A DNA stretch of 56,380 bases from Plantactinospora mayteni. GTDB lineage: Bacteria; Actinomycetota; Actinomycetes; Mycobacteriales; Micromonosporaceae. Shown here piece after piece: positions 15,207 through 23,598 of the stretch. Each line of letters begins with the position of its first letter. Position 1 is the first letter of the stretch. Below the pieces are notes generated by a model. The model worked only from the letters and a program-made list of their open reading frames with translations, did no database searches and was not told the origin of the DNA. The position numbers and the translations under genes were made by a program. The stretch spans positions 1 to 56,380 of the forward strand of contig NZ_BONX01000069.1 of NCBI RefSeq assembly GCF_016862935.1, given 5' to 3'.

Positions 15207-18062
15207 GTGGAGTTCGGTGTCCTGGGCCCGCTGGAGATCCGCGATCAGGGACAGGCACTGGTGTTGGGTGTGCCGCGGGTCCGGGCGATCGGCGGCATCC
15301 TGCTGGTCCGTCCCGGCAGCCTGGTCGGGATCGAGCAGTTCGTCGACGAACTGTGGCCCGATAGTCCGCCGGCCGATGCGCGGGCGCTGGTCCGCGGCTA
15401 TGTATACCGGCTCCGTCGCGCATTGCGGGCCGGGCCCTCCGGACCGGTTGCCGCCGCCCGGCTGGTCGCCCGTAAGCCGGGCTACCTGCTTGACGCCGGT
15501 GAGTCCGAAGTAGACCTGTGCAGGTTCGCGCAACTGGTCGCCGAGGCCCGTGCCGCCGCACGCGACGGCCACCACCGGCGGGGTGTCGACCTGCTCCGGC
15601 ATGCCCACGGTCTCTGGCGGGGTGACCCGTTCGCCGACGTGCCGCGCACTCCGGCGATTGCTGCCGCCGTGACGTGGCTGACCGAGCAACGGCTCTCCGC
15701 TCTGGAGGATTTGTTCGACGCCGCGCTGGCCGCCGCGGACCACACCGGTGTCGTCACCGAGCTGACCGCACACGTGACCACACATCCGCTGCGGGAGCGG
15801 CCGGTCGCCCAGCTCATGCTCGCCCTCTACCGTGCCGGCCGGCGGGCCGACGCCCTGACGCGCTACCAGGACACCCGCCGGATCCTGGCCGACGAACTCG
15901 GCACCGATCCCGGCCCCGACCTGCAAGCCCTGCACCGGCAGGTCCTCGCCGCGGACCCGGCGCTGGCCACTCCCGCACCGGATCGGCCGGCCGCGCACCT
16001 CGCACCGGCACGGAGCGCACCGGTCCCGCGCCAGTTGCCGGCCCGGCCGGCTCTGTTCAGCGGGCGGGAGCGCGAACTCGCCCGCCTCACCGAGGCCCTG
16101 GACCTGCCCGGCGCGGTGGTGATCTCGGCCATCGCGGGTACCGGCGGGGTCGGCAAGACCTGGCTGGCGTTGCGGTGGGCGCACGACAACCTCGACCGGT
16201 TCCCGGATGGGCAACTGCACATCAACCTGCGCGGGTTCGACCCGTCCGGGCGGCCGGTGGCCCCGGAGGAGGCGATCCGCACCTTCCTGGACGCGCTCGG
16301 CCTGCCGCCCGCCGCGATACCCGCCGGCCTGGACGCCCAGATCGGGCTCTACCGCAGCCTCCTTCACGGCAAGCGTGTCCTGGTGGTGTTGGACAACGCC
16401 AGCGACGCCGCCCAGGTCCGTCCTCTGCTCCCGGGGGCGGACACCTGCGCGACCATCGTCACCAGCCGGCACCAGCTCACCGGTCTCGCGGCCACTGATA
16501 GCGCGTATCCGCTCACCCTCGGCCTGCTGAGCGATTCCGACGCCCGTCGGCTCCTCGCCGCTCGTCTCGGCGAGCAGCGCCTGGCCCTGGAATCCGACGC
16601 CGTCTCCGGAATCGTCGCCCGGTGCGCGCGGTTGCCGTTGGCCCTGGCGCTGGTCGGGGCGTACGCCGCCGCCCGCCCTGACCTGCCGCTGGCTGCGCTC
16701 GTCGCCCAGCTCGACGACCACCACGCCGTCCTTGACGCGCTTGCCGGCGACGATCCGGCCACCGACCTGCGTGCGGTGTTCTCCTGGTCGTTCCGTGCCC
16801 TCACCCCCGGCGCGGCCAGGCTGTTCCGGCTGCTCGGCCTGCATCCGGGACCAGACATCAGCCGGGCCGCCGCGGCCAGCCTAGGCGGTGTTCCGGGCAG
16901 CGGTGCGCGACGGCTACTGGCCGAGCTCGTCGAGCGCCATCTCGTCGTCGAGCACCCTCCCGGCCGGTACACGCTGCACGATCTGTTGCGTGCCTACGCC
17001 ACCGAGCAGGCGCACACCCACGAACCCGACGAGCAGCGGCGCGCCGCGCTACACCGCGTCCTGGACCACTATCTGTACACCGCGCACGCGGCCATCGTCC
17101 TGCTCGCCCCCCGACGGAATCCCGTCGCCGCCAGCCCGCTGCCACCGCCGGCCGCGCCGGAACACATCACCGACCACAAGCAGGCGCTGGACTGGCTCAG
17201 CCGCGAGCACCGGGTGCTGGTCGCCACCGTCCAGGCAGCCGCAGCCGGCTTCGAAACCCATGCGTGGCGCCTGGCATACGCCCTCGTTGGATTCTTCAAC
17301 CTTCGGGGGCACTGGCACGACTGGCACATCACTGCCCACGCCGCCCTGGACGCGGCCCGGCAGCTGCACGATCCGCGCCTGCAGGCCCTGGCCCACTCCT
17401 GGCTCGCCGAACTCTACGCCTGGATCGGCCGCCACCAGGATACCCACATCCACCTGGAGCACGCCGATCGGCTCTACGACCAAGTCGCCGACACCGCCGG
17501 AGTGGCCTACGTCCATCTCTGCCGTGGCTGGGTCTACGAACCGCAACGCCGCTACCAGGAAGCCTTACACCACTCCGAACAGGCGTTGCGGATCTACCGG
17601 GCCATCGCCAATCCGCGTGGAGAGGCTGACGCCCTCAACAATGTCGGTTGGTACCACGCAAAGCTCGGCAACTTCGAACAAGCGGTCCTCTACTGTGGAC
17701 AGGCACTCGCCCGACAGCAGCGACTGGGCAACCGGGCCTGGGAAGCGCGCTCCTGGGACAGTCTCGGCTACGCCCACCACCACCTCGATGACTACCAGCG
17801 GGCGGCCAACTGCTACCAGCACGCCCTCGATCTGTTCCGGGACACCGGCAACCTCTACTACCAGGCCAAAGTCCTCACCCGGCTCGGCGAGGCTCAGGAC
17901 GCCGTCGGCCAATCCGACATCGCCCGGCGCACCTGGCAACAAGCTCTGGACATCCTCCAAGAACTCGGCCATCCGAGCGCGCAGGATCTCCGCACCAGGC
18001 TCGACCAGCGTAGCCGGGAGGTGAGTCCCTCCCGGCTGCCGCGAGCCGTTGACGCTAGGTGA
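15207..18062 (+). CDS. SARP/AfsR-type regulator with STAND NTPase and TPR domains
   Basis: A 951-aa cytosolic activator. It has an OmpR-like winged helix (about 1-95, VEFGVLGPLEI...YVYRLRRAL), a BTAD domain (about 95-245), an NB-ARC-type NTPase with P-loop GTGGVGKTW and Walker B VLVVLDNA, and C-terminal TPR repeats (QRRYQEALHHSEQAL, LGNFEQAVLYCGQAL). AfsR-type proteins bind direct repeats and activate secondary-metabolism or secreted-product genes after ATP-driven assembly. The winged-helix segment usually reading KQRALLALLL is here PRVRAIGGILL, a divergent form. Start GTG 15207 gives the canonical opening; ATG 15189 and GTG 15174 are alternatives. Its stop overlaps the convergent secreted-protein gene by 8 bp. 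A paralogue lies at 50322-53192. Confidence 0.9.
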   Translation: MEFGVLGPLEIRDQGQALVLGVPRVRAIGGILLVRPGSLVGIEQFVDELWPDSPPADARALVRGYVYRLRRALRAGPSGPVAAARLVARKPGYLLDAGESEVDLCRFAQLVAEARAAARDGHHRRGVDLLRHAHGLWRGDPFADVPRTPAIAAAVTWLTEQRLSALEDLFDAALAAADHTGVVTELTAHVTTHPLRERPVAQLMLALYRAGRRADALTRYQDTRRILADELGTDPGPDLQALHRQVLAADPALATPAPDRPAAHLAPARSAPVPRQLPARPALFSGRERELARLTEALDLPGAVVISAIAGTGGVGKTWLALRWAHDNLDRFPDGQLHINLRGFDPSGRPVAPEEAIRTFLDALGLPPAAIPAGLDAQIGLYRSLLHGKRVLVVLDNASDAAQVRPLLPGADTCATIVTSRHQLTGLAATDSAYPLTLGLLSDSDARRLLAARLGEQRLALESDAVSGIVARCARLPLALALVGAYAAARPDLPLAALVAQLDDHHAVLDALAGDDPATDLRAVFSWSFRALTPGAARLFRLLGLHPGPDISRAAAASLGGVPGSGARRLLAELVERHLVVEHPPGRYTLHDLLRAYATEQAHTHEPDEQRRAALHRVLDHYLYTAHAAIVLLAPRRNPVAASPLPPPAAPEHITDHKQALDWLSREHRVLVATVQAAAAGFETHAWRLAYALVGFFNLRGHWHDWHITAHAALDAARQLHDPRLQALAHSWLAELYAWIGRHQDTHIHLEHADRLYDQVADTAGVAYVHLCRGWVYEPQRRYQEALHHSEQALRIYRAIANPRGEADALNNVGWYHAKLGNFEQAVLYCGQALARQQRLGNRAWEARSWDSLGYAHHHLDDYQRAANCYQHALDLFRDTGNLYYQAKVLTRLGEAQDAVGQSDIARRTWQQALDILQELGHPSAQDLRTRLDQRSREVSPSRLPRAVDAR

Positions 18063-18369
18063 GCGAGGCGGTCGCCCGCCCGCTCGTCGTGTAGGCACCG
18101 TTGCGGCATTCGGCCTTCTGGTACCCCCACCGCCGCCCTCCGTTGATCGGCGACCCGGATGAGCAGGTGACACTCACCGTCACCCAGTAGCCCGGGCAAC
18201 TGACGTGCCACCGCTCCGCACCGCCGCTTCCGGCGTTGTCGAACCACGTCGTACATGGTGACGGCGCTGTCCAAGCCGCCATCGCCGGGCTACCCGTGAC
18301 GGCGACCACACCGCCAGCGAGCACAAGCCCCGCAACGATCGTCGTTGCTCTTCGTGCCATTGTGGACAT
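18055..18369 (-). CDS. Small secreted protein
   Basis: A 104-aa protein with a Sec signal peptide (ARRATTIVAGLVLAGGVVAV, cleavage probably after GSPAMAA). The mature part of about 70 aa has four Cys (PCTTWF, VSCPGY, VTCSSG, AECRNG), likely forming two disulfides. ATG 18369 is chosen because GAGAGGGAG precedes it and the signal starts there. It converges on the SARP gene with an 8-bp overlap at the 3' ends. No catalytic residues or known domain are recognised. It could be a target of the neighbouring regulator, which is speculative. Confidence 0.75.
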   Translation of the reverse strand: MSTMARRATTIVAGLVLAGGVVAVTGSPAMAAWTAPSPCTTWFDNAGSGGAERWHVSCPGYWVTVSVTCSSGSPINGGRRWGYQKAECRNGAYTTSGRATASLT

Positions 18370-18734
18370 GACAAGCTCCCTCTCATCGAACTGCCATGAT
18401 CTTGCTCGGGTCACGACCATCCTCGGCCGGCGGCGTCGACGGAACGTGGAAACCACATGGATGGCCGGGCGCGGTCGACCGTCGAGCGACCGCAACAGCC
18501 CCGACCGCTCAGCCGGTGCGGGTTTGGCGGGGCCGAGGAGCCGGTTGATCAAACACGGCTCGCCCGCGACGACGAGCCCGACTTCGCCGACGTTCGTCCA
18601 GGCAACAGACAGTCAGGTGGCCACGCACGGCCGATCAACCGGTACACGTCGGCCAGCGATCCCGGAACACTGCGCCAGTGCGCTGGCCGCCCGCAGCATC
18701 GAGACCCAGAGCCCCAACATCCCCGCCGTCTCGC
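18370..18734. other. Gap without clear gene
   Basis: This stretch lies upstream of the small secreted gene and before the HTH relic. It should contain the promoter of the minus-strand gene. No frame with family features was found. Some of it may be eroded upstream sequence of the relic. Confidence 0.35.
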
Positions 18735-19051
18735 CATCGCGATAACGGCAGACGCACCGTCGCCGCGCTCGCCGTCGATGCCGGTGTCTCACGGCAGCGG
18801 CTCTACGAACACCACGCCGATCTCGTCGCCGGGTTCAAGACCACCGTGGGCCGTGGGTCACCTCGCCCAACGTCCAAGCCCTACAGAAGCAGCTGGCCGA
18901 CAGCCACGAACGGGTCCGCCAGCTCGAAGGCCATGTGATCTTGCTCCAGAATCGTATCCGCACCCTCGGCGCCGTGATCACCGAACTGACTCTCGAAGCC
19001 CAGGCCAGCGACGTTGTTGTCCTGCCACCGAGACGTCGGCGCGCGACATGA
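18735..19051 (+). pseudogene. Frameshifted HTH plus coiled-coil accessory protein (DUF6262-like)
   Basis: One frame reads NGRRTVAALAVDAGVSRQRL then YEHHADLVAGF, a helix-turn-helix. After a frameshift near 18855-18868 another frame reads NVQALQKQLADSHERVRQLE then GHVILLQNRIRTLGAVITEL and ends in RRRRAT with TGA at 19049. The joined protein, an HTH followed by a long coiled coil, resembles DUF6262-type proteins that accompany tyrosine-recombinase transposons. The family assignment is by layout. No intact recombinase gene is nearby, so it is a remnant. Confidence 0.5.
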
Positions 19052-19148
19052 GCCGCCTAAGGACCGCACCTCGGCGATGCGTTCGCTCCATACCGCGCAA
19101 AGTCAATCTTGTCCCCGTAACTCGGATGAGCATCACTGAGAGCGATTA

Positions 19149-19191
19149 GCAACTCGGGTTGACTAGTGATCGATTAGTCAACTAGAGTTGC
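19149..19191 (+). promoter_or_regulatory. Promoter embedded in a 43-bp dyad, giving a leaderless transcript
   Basis: A nested inverted repeat: GCAACTC, GG, GTTGACTA, nine-base centre, TAGTCAAC, TA, GAGTTGC. All 15 arm positions pair; only the GG/TA pair does not. A -35 box TTGACT (19159-19164) and -10 box TAGAGT (19183-19188) with an 18-bp spacer sit inside the two arms. The ATG at 19196 begins seven bases after the -10 box, and no ribosome site is present, so the mRNA is probably leaderless. Binding would block polymerase directly. Autorepression by the small HTH protein is inferred. Confidence 0.72.
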
Positions 19192-19195
19192 TTAC

Positions 19196-19420
19196 ATGTC
19201 GGATGTTGTCGTGCCTCAAGACCCCGGTGACGCGCTGGCCGCAGTGGCCGCTCTGCGGCGGCTGGCCGACCAGTTGGAGGATGCCGCGGTTGAGCAGGCG
19301 ATGCGGGCTGGGTGGGGCTGGCCGAAGGTGGCCGAGGCGCTGGGCGTGACGCGTCAGGCGGTCCACAAGAAGCACTTCAAGCGGCTGGTCGCCGCTGGTG
19401 TCACGTTGAGGAGGCGGTAA
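19196..19420 (+). CDS. Small helix-turn-helix regulator
   Basis: A 74-aa protein. An acidic helical N-terminus (ALAAVAALRRLADQLEDAAVE) precedes a helix-turn-helix: WGWPKVAEALGVTRQAVHKK, the recognition helix, then a basic tail (HFKRLVAAGVTLRRR). It is the first gene of an operon with a Clp-N protein and an ABC exporter. Translation is probably leaderless (see the dyad promoter). I infer that it binds that dyad and represses its own operon; the double Clp-N protein encoded next could modulate it. It is too small to have a separate sensor domain. Confidence 0.8.
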   Translation: MSDVVVPQDPGDALAAVAALRRLADQLEDAAVEQAMRAGWGWPKVAEALGVTRQAVHKKHFKRLVAAGVTLRRR

Positions 19421-19422
19421 CC

Positions 19423-19902
19423 GTGCCTGGATTCGACAGGTATCTCAAGGACGTTCTCGATCGGGCGGGCCAGGAGGCGCGACTGGACGGCTCGACGACC
19501 GTGGAGGCGCATCACCTGTTGCTGGCGATCGCCGCCGACCCGGCATCATCGGCTGGGGGCGCGCTGGCGTCGGCGGGTCTGGGTCGTGCCGCGATCCGGG
19601 AGGCACTGGACCGCGAGTACGCGCACAGCCTCAGCATGGTCGGGGTTTCGGCGTCGGCGTTCGATGCCGCCGCGGCCACGCCTGATCCGGACCGTCGGCC
19701 GCACCCTGGCGCTTCGGTTCGTCTGACTTTGGAACGTGCGCTCCAGGCCACGGCCGGCACGCAACCACAACCACTGCATCTCCTCGTGGCGATCCTGCAG
19801 GCCGATGTCGGGACCGTGCCGCGGGCGCTGGCCTTGGCGGGTGTCGACCGCACCGATCTGGTGGCCCGCATCCAGACCATGACCGGACCAGCGAAACACT
19901 GA
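19423..19902 (+). CDS. Stand-alone double Clp-N-domain protein
   Basis: A 159-aa protein with two Clp amino-terminal repeats. Repeat 1 covers about 3-70 (LKDVLDRAGQEARLDGSTTV, EAHHLLLAIAADP) and repeat 2 about 85-155 (VRLTLERALQATAGTQPQPL, HLLVAILQAD). No AAA+ ATPase follows. In ClpA/ClpC the N domain binds adaptors or substrates, so a free copy would act as a binding or adaptor module. GTG 19423 starts three bases after the HTH stop and has a strong ribosome site (GAGGAGG at 19409-19415). Conserved pairing with an HTH gene suggests that it is a sensor or partner for the repressor. That is an inference. Confidence 0.8.
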   Translation: MPGFDRYLKDVLDRAGQEARLDGSTTVEAHHLLLAIAADPASSAGGALASAGLGRAAIREALDREYAHSLSMVGVSASAFDAAAATPDPDRRPHPGASVRLTLERALQATAGTQPQPLHLLVAILQADVGTVPRALALAGVDRTDLVARIQTMTGPAKH

Positions 19903-19915
19903 CAAGGAAGCCGAG

Positions 19916-20833
19916 ATGAATAGTGAGCTTGTGACCGGCGGGGACGTCGTGTTGGACGTCGATGGTTTGCGCATGCGGTACGGCACCAGAGACGTCCTGC
20001 ACGATGTCACTTTCCAGGCGCGCCGAGGCGAGGTGTTGGCGTTGCTCGGCCCGAACGGCGCTGGCAAGACCACAACGATCGAGATACTGGAGGGCTTCCG
20101 GAGCCGTTCGGCCGGAAGGGTCTCGGTGCTGGGCACCGATCCAGCCCGCAGTGACGAACGGTGGCGGGCACGGGTGGGTATCGTGCTGCAATCATGGCGG
20201 GACCACGGCAAGTGGCGAGTCCGTGAGCTGCTGGCCCACTTCGGCGGCTACTTCACCCGATACTCCACAGCGACGATCCGCCGTCCTATGGACCCGGATC
20301 AGCTCGTCGCCGCGGTCGGGCTTACCGGACAAGCCGACCAACAGATTCGAACGCTGTCGGGCGGCCAGCGACGCCGGTTGGACGTGGCCGTCGGTATCGT
20401 CGGCCGGCCTGAGCTGTTGTTCCTCGACGAGCCCACCGTCGGCTTCGACCCAGCCGCCCGCTACGAGTTCCACGATCTCGTCCGCCGGCTGGCCACCGAC
20501 TACCAGACCACGATCCTGCTGACCACCCACGACCTCGAGGAAGCCGACCGGCTCGCCCATCGCATCGTCATCCTCAACGGTGGACGCATCGTCGCCGACG
20601 GCACCGCCGGTGAACTCGCCCACCGAATCGCGGGACGGGACGAGGTGCGCTGGACCTTCGACGGCCAACGGTTCACCCAGTCGACCGAACAGTCACAGTC
20701 CACGGGGTTCGTCTTTGAACTGTTCCGCAAACACGGCCATGCCATCACCGACTTGGAAGTCCGCCGCCCCTCCCTGGAAGACGCCTACCTGGCGCTGGTG
20801 CGCCAGACCGAACTGACTAGAGCCACCCAGTGA
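19916..20833 (+). CDS. ABC transporter ATP-binding protein (DrrA-like)
   Basis: A 305-aa ATPase with Walker A GPNGAGKTT, signature LSGGQRRRL, Walker B LLFLDEP with TVGFDP, and switch His in TTHDLEEADRL. A C-terminal extension of about 80 aa (after GRIVADGTAGEL) resembles that of DrrA/daunorubicin-type exporters and ends RRPSLEDAYLALV. It hydrolyses ATP to power the permease next door. The start lies 13 bp after the Clp-N stop with AAGGAAGCCGAG upstream. It overlaps the permease gene (GTGA). It belongs to the four-gene operon under the dyad promoter at 19149. Confidence 0.9.
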   Translation: MNSELVTGGDVVLDVDGLRMRYGTRDVLHDVTFQARRGEVLALLGPNGAGKTTTIEILEGFRSRSAGRVSVLGTDPARSDERWRARVGIVLQSWRDHGKWRVRELLAHFGGYFTRYSTATIRRPMDPDQLVAAVGLTGQADQQIRTLSGGQRRRLDVAVGIVGRPELLFLDEPTVGFDPAARYEFHDLVRRLATDYQTTILLTTHDLEEADRLAHRIVILNGGRIVADGTAGELAHRIAGRDEVRWTFDGQRFTQSTEQSQSTGFVFELFRKHGHAITDLEVRRPSLEDAYLALVRQTELTRATQ

Positions 20834-21672
20834 TCCCCGCAACCGCTGCCCTTCGCCAAGGCGCCACGCAAGGCCTGATCGAACTACGGCAGTCTTGGAC
20901 TGGCGGCGACTTGATCGCCAACCTGTTCTGGCCGACCACGACACTCGTGGCCATCTTCTTCCTGCGCCACCGCCAGATCGACGGCACCCAACTGCCACTG
21001 GGCGCCCTGGTCCTACCCGGGGTATTGGGGATGTTCGTCGCCCTGGGCATCCTCCTGATCGTCCAACAACTCACCGCCGACCGAGAGGACGGCACCCTTC
21101 TTCGCGCCAAGGCAATCCCCGACGGCATCCGCGGATACTTGATCGGCAAGCTTGTCACGGTGTCCGCTACAGTGCTGGCCTACCTCGCGATCCTGCTCGC
21201 CGGCGGCGCGCCGATCATCAGCAGCTTCCATCTCGGCGACATCAGCTGGCCTACCCTGACCTGGGTCCTGCTCCTCGGCTTGGTGGCCACCCAATCGGTC
21301 GGCGCGATGCTCGGCTCACTCATCACCAGTTCCCGAGGCGCGGGCATACTCTCCGTGCCGATCCTGGCACTGATCGCAATCTCCGGAATCTTCTACCCGA
21401 TCACGGCCCTGCCCACCTGGCTCCAATGGCTCGGCCAGACGTTCCCCATCTACTGGCTCGGCCTAGGCATGCGCTCAGCACTGCTGCCCGACGCCGTTTC
21501 CGCGGTCGAGATCGACGGGTCATGGCGACACCTCGAGACCGTCGCGATGCTTGGCGCCTGGGCCACAATCGGTCTGATCGTGGCCCCGCTACTGCTGCGC
21601 CGGATGAGCCGCCGCGAATCAGGCTCCCGTGTCGCCGAACGACGCGACCGGACCCTGCAGCGTGTCGGCTAA
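20830..21672 (+). CDS. ABC-2-type permease
   Basis: A 280-aa membrane protein with about six TM helices (LGALVLPGVLGMFVALGILL, LVTVSATVLAYLAILLAG, LTWVLLLGLVATQSVGAML, ILSVPILALIAISGIFYPI, and a last one near AMLGAWATIGLIVAPLLL). TADREDGTLLRAKAIPDGI is the cytoplasmic coupling region. It partners with the DrrA-like ATPase, with start GTG overlapping its stop. The substrate is not evident. The permease and ATPase with a tiny HTH and a Clp-N protein make a compact, probably self-regulated export unit. Confidence 0.87.
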   Translation: MIPATAALRQGATQGLIELRQSWTGGDLIANLFWPTTTLVAIFFLRHRQIDGTQLPLGALVLPGVLGMFVALGILLIVQQLTADREDGTLLRAKAIPDGIRGYLIGKLVTVSATVLAYLAILLAGGAPIISSFHLGDISWPTLTWVLLLGLVATQSVGAMLGSLITSSRGAGILSVPILALIAISGIFYPITALPTWLQWLGQTFPIYWLGLGMRSALLPDAVSAVEIDGSWRHLETVAMLGAWATIGLIVAPLLLRRMSRRESGSRVAERRDRTLQRVG

Positions 21673-21702
21673 CGAGCCAGCCACGGATCCACCCCGCCGC
21701 GA

Positions 21703-21846
21703 TCAGTAGATACCGCCGCGGCGACGCTTGGCCTCCATGATGCGCTCGACCTCCTGGAGATCCTCGCCGCGCAGGTCGAACGTGGACCGGTCGGTCCGGC
21801 CCATCCGCCGCATTCGGATGCGGCGGATGGGCCGGTGCACGCTCAT
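21703..21846 (-). CDS. Possible 47-aa basic protein
   Basis: An ATG at 21846 opens a 47-aa frame: a very Arg-rich start (PIRRIRMRRMGRTDR) then STFDLRGEDLQEVERIMEAK and RRRGGIY. The second half looks like a real amphipathic helix. The first half coincides with a perfect hairpin (21796-21835), so its composition may be dictated by that. No family is recognised and the ribosome site is weak. It could equally be non-coding. Confidence 0.3.
   Translation of the reverse strand: MSVHRPIRRIRMRRMGRTDRSTFDLRGEDLQEVERIMEAKRRRGGIY
21796..21835. terminator. 18-bp perfect hairpin between convergent genes
   Basis: An 18-bp perfect stem (21796-21813 with 21818-21835) closed by the tetraloop TCGG. It lies between the end of the ABC operon (21672) and the end of the convergent DUF4259 gene (21956), so it could stop transcription from both sides. 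There is no U-tract. Its near-perfect symmetry is stronger than most terminators here. Confidence 0.6.
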
Positions 21847-21955
21847 GCCGCGAAGCGCTCGTCACGGACGGTAGCCCGGATGGCGCGGGGGCCTGCATCC
21901 GGACTGTCGAAAGTAGTGCGTTCGATCATGGCGCTTGAAACGACTACGTGAGCTT

Positions 21956-22411
21956 CTAGAGGGTGCCGTCCGCCCTGTGCAACCGGTCGGGATGCGTCAG
22001 CTCCAGCGTCGCGCGAATTGCCCGCAGTGCCCCCACCGCCTCGGCGTAGCTGCCGGCGTCTTCCCACAGGTCTCGCCACTCCGAGTCGTCACCGACGACT
22101 CGGACCAACGCACGCAATGCCAGAGGAGGGATGTCGCCGGGAATGTCGAGCGTGCCGCCCTCCAGCAGGAAGTCCGGCGCGTATGGCGTGACCAGCGGTT
22201 CCCCGCCCGGCAGTTGGGAGGCAACCACGGCGACCGCAGCGATCGCTCGGTCCGCAAGCCCGTTGGAGAGGTATTTATCCGTGTTGTCCACAACGGCGCT
22301 CAACGTGGCCCGTACGAGCGGCAGCCGCTGATGCTCGGCGGCATCGTGTAGATCGCCGCACCAGTCGGCTGCGGTGTCGTTGTCGAACGGCCCGACGTCC
22401 CACGTGCCCAT
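21956..22411 (-). CDS. DUF4259 protein
   Basis: A 151-aa protein with the defining start MGTWDVGPFDNDTAADWCGD, followed by a helical body with conserved acidic and Gly positions (LPGGEPLVTPYAPDFL). DUF4259 proteins are common in actinomycetes and occur among predicted toxin-immunity and polymorphic-toxin loci. The molecular role is unknown. The start at 22411 has GGAGGG at good spacing. No operon partner is visible. An Imm10-like gene lies divergently about 340 bp away, consistent with an immunity-gene neighbourhood. Confidence 0.85.
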   Translation of the reverse strand: MGTWDVGPFDNDTAADWCGDLHDAAEHQRLPLVRATLSAVVDNTDKYLSNGLADRAIAAVAVVASQLPGGEPLVTPYAPDFLLEGGTLDIPGDIPPLALRALVRVVGDDSEWRDLWEDAGSYAEAVGALRAIRATLELTHPDRLHRADGTL

Positions 22412-22751
22412 ACATACCCTCCGGCATCTCGCGGTGATGACCTGACGATGATCGCATCAGCGCCGGACACCGCGACCCCTCAGCCAGTCGCGCCGGACAC
22501 GGCTACCCTGGCCGAACCGGCGCCGGCTTGATCGCGGGTATCAACGGCATCGCAGGCCCGCGCCAATCAAGATCAGGTGCGCTGTCATGCCGTAGAGCGG
22601 GCGTAACGGTGTGTAAATCTGGACAGGGTTCGGGGCGGTCGGGGTCGCGCCGATTGAGGAACGCGTGGACCGTTCGCGAGCGCGTCTACCATCACGTGGT
22701 TGCGCCTGTGCGCACACTCGTCTGCTGTGGGCGGTTCCTGGGAGGAGTGCG
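22412..22751. other. Divergent intergenic region
   Basis: A 340-bp stretch between the starts of the DUF4259 gene (minus) and the Imm10-like gene (plus). It presumably holds both promoters. I see no convincing dyad or gene. Confidence 0.4.
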
Positions 22752-23165
22752 GTGGGCGACAACGGTTCGCGACCGAACGTGCTGCGTGATGCGGGCGAGG
22801 ATGACGGTGAGGTCTACGTGGTCGGCGTCCGCGAGACCACGGATCCCGAGTCCTGGTCGTTGTTCTTCATGGAGTGCTACGGCGCCGACGACGATCAAGA
22901 GATCGAGCTCGGCATGGATACGTACTGCTTGGTGGTCGACCCAGGCCAGGCCACGCACTACGGCGGAGTGCGCGAATGCGAAATCAGAGACCGCGAGCTG
23001 CGGCTCGTGCTCGACCAGGACGCAGCCGCCATATTGGGCCTGCCGGTCGAACAGCGTTTCGTCCTCGACATGCCCGCGCATCAATTGGATCTTCTTGGTC
23101 GGGGCCTACGCAGGGTACTGACCTCCGGCCGACGTGACGCCGTCCCGGGCCGGCTCGACGTTTGA
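22752..23165 (+). CDS. Imm10-like immunity protein
   Basis: A 137-aa protein resembling the Imm10 family of polymorphic-toxin immunity proteins. Conserved blocks are FMECYGADDDQEIELGMDTY, CLVVDPGQATHYGGVRECEI and the C-terminal FVLDMPAHQLDLLGRGLRRV. It is acidic, as many immunity proteins are. Start GTG 22752 follows GGAGGA at five bases. No toxin gene lies beside it in this window, so it may be an orphan protecting against neighbours' toxins. The identification is by pattern recall. Confidence 0.7.
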   Translation: MGDNGSRPNVLRDAGEDDGEVYVVGVRETTDPESWSLFFMECYGADDDQEIELGMDTYCLVVDPGQATHYGGVRECEIRDRELRLVLDQDAAAILGLPVEQRFVLDMPAHQLDLLGRGLRRVLTSGRRDAVPGRLDV

Positions 23166-23271
23166 TGCCGGACCAGGCTCCGGCCGGTAGTGGACTGGCT
23201 GTCGCCACGAGCGGAACTACCGACAGCGTCCGGATCTGCGGCGATGCGCCCAGCGCCCGACGGCGCGGCTG

Positions 23272-23598
23272 TCAGCGCCTGTACGACGAGTCGGGCAGGC
23301 ACAGCTCGAAGGCCGGCCCCGGGCGGGAGGGCTGCCAACCGGCAACCAGTGCCTGGCGGACGCCTACAGCCACCGTGCCGGGCAACACCGGCTGGCTCGG
23401 TATTCCAAGCCAGTTGCCGGGATGAGCGCAAGGCAGCGATGCCACCATTACAGCGCCTGGCCGCTCCGCACGCTCGACAACGAAGGTCAGCGGTGACCAG
23501 CCGAGGGCTTGACAGTAGGTCGGTCTGCGCCGAATTGACCAGCGGTAGGTCACGCCGTCCACCGTGATCCTCCGAGAACCCTTGATTACCAGCGTCAT
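23272..23598 (-). CDS. Conserved hypothetical protein
   Basis: A 108-aa protein. Visible blocks are ITVDGVTYRWSIRRRPTYCQ, GWSPLTFVVERAERPGAV and VGVRQALVAGWQPSRPGPAF. The mix of beta strands and a late helix suggests a compact alpha/beta fold. I associate the pattern with small actinobacterial proteins of unknown role. The ATG at 23598 is preferred because GGGGG lies just upstream; ATG 23619 would add seven residues. It has no operon partner. Confidence 0.65.
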   Translation of the reverse strand: MTLVIKGSRRITVDGVTYRWSIRRRPTYCQALGWSPLTFVVERAERPGAVMVASLPCAHPGNWLGIPSQPVLPGTVAVGVRQALVAGWQPSRPGPAFELCLPDSSYRR

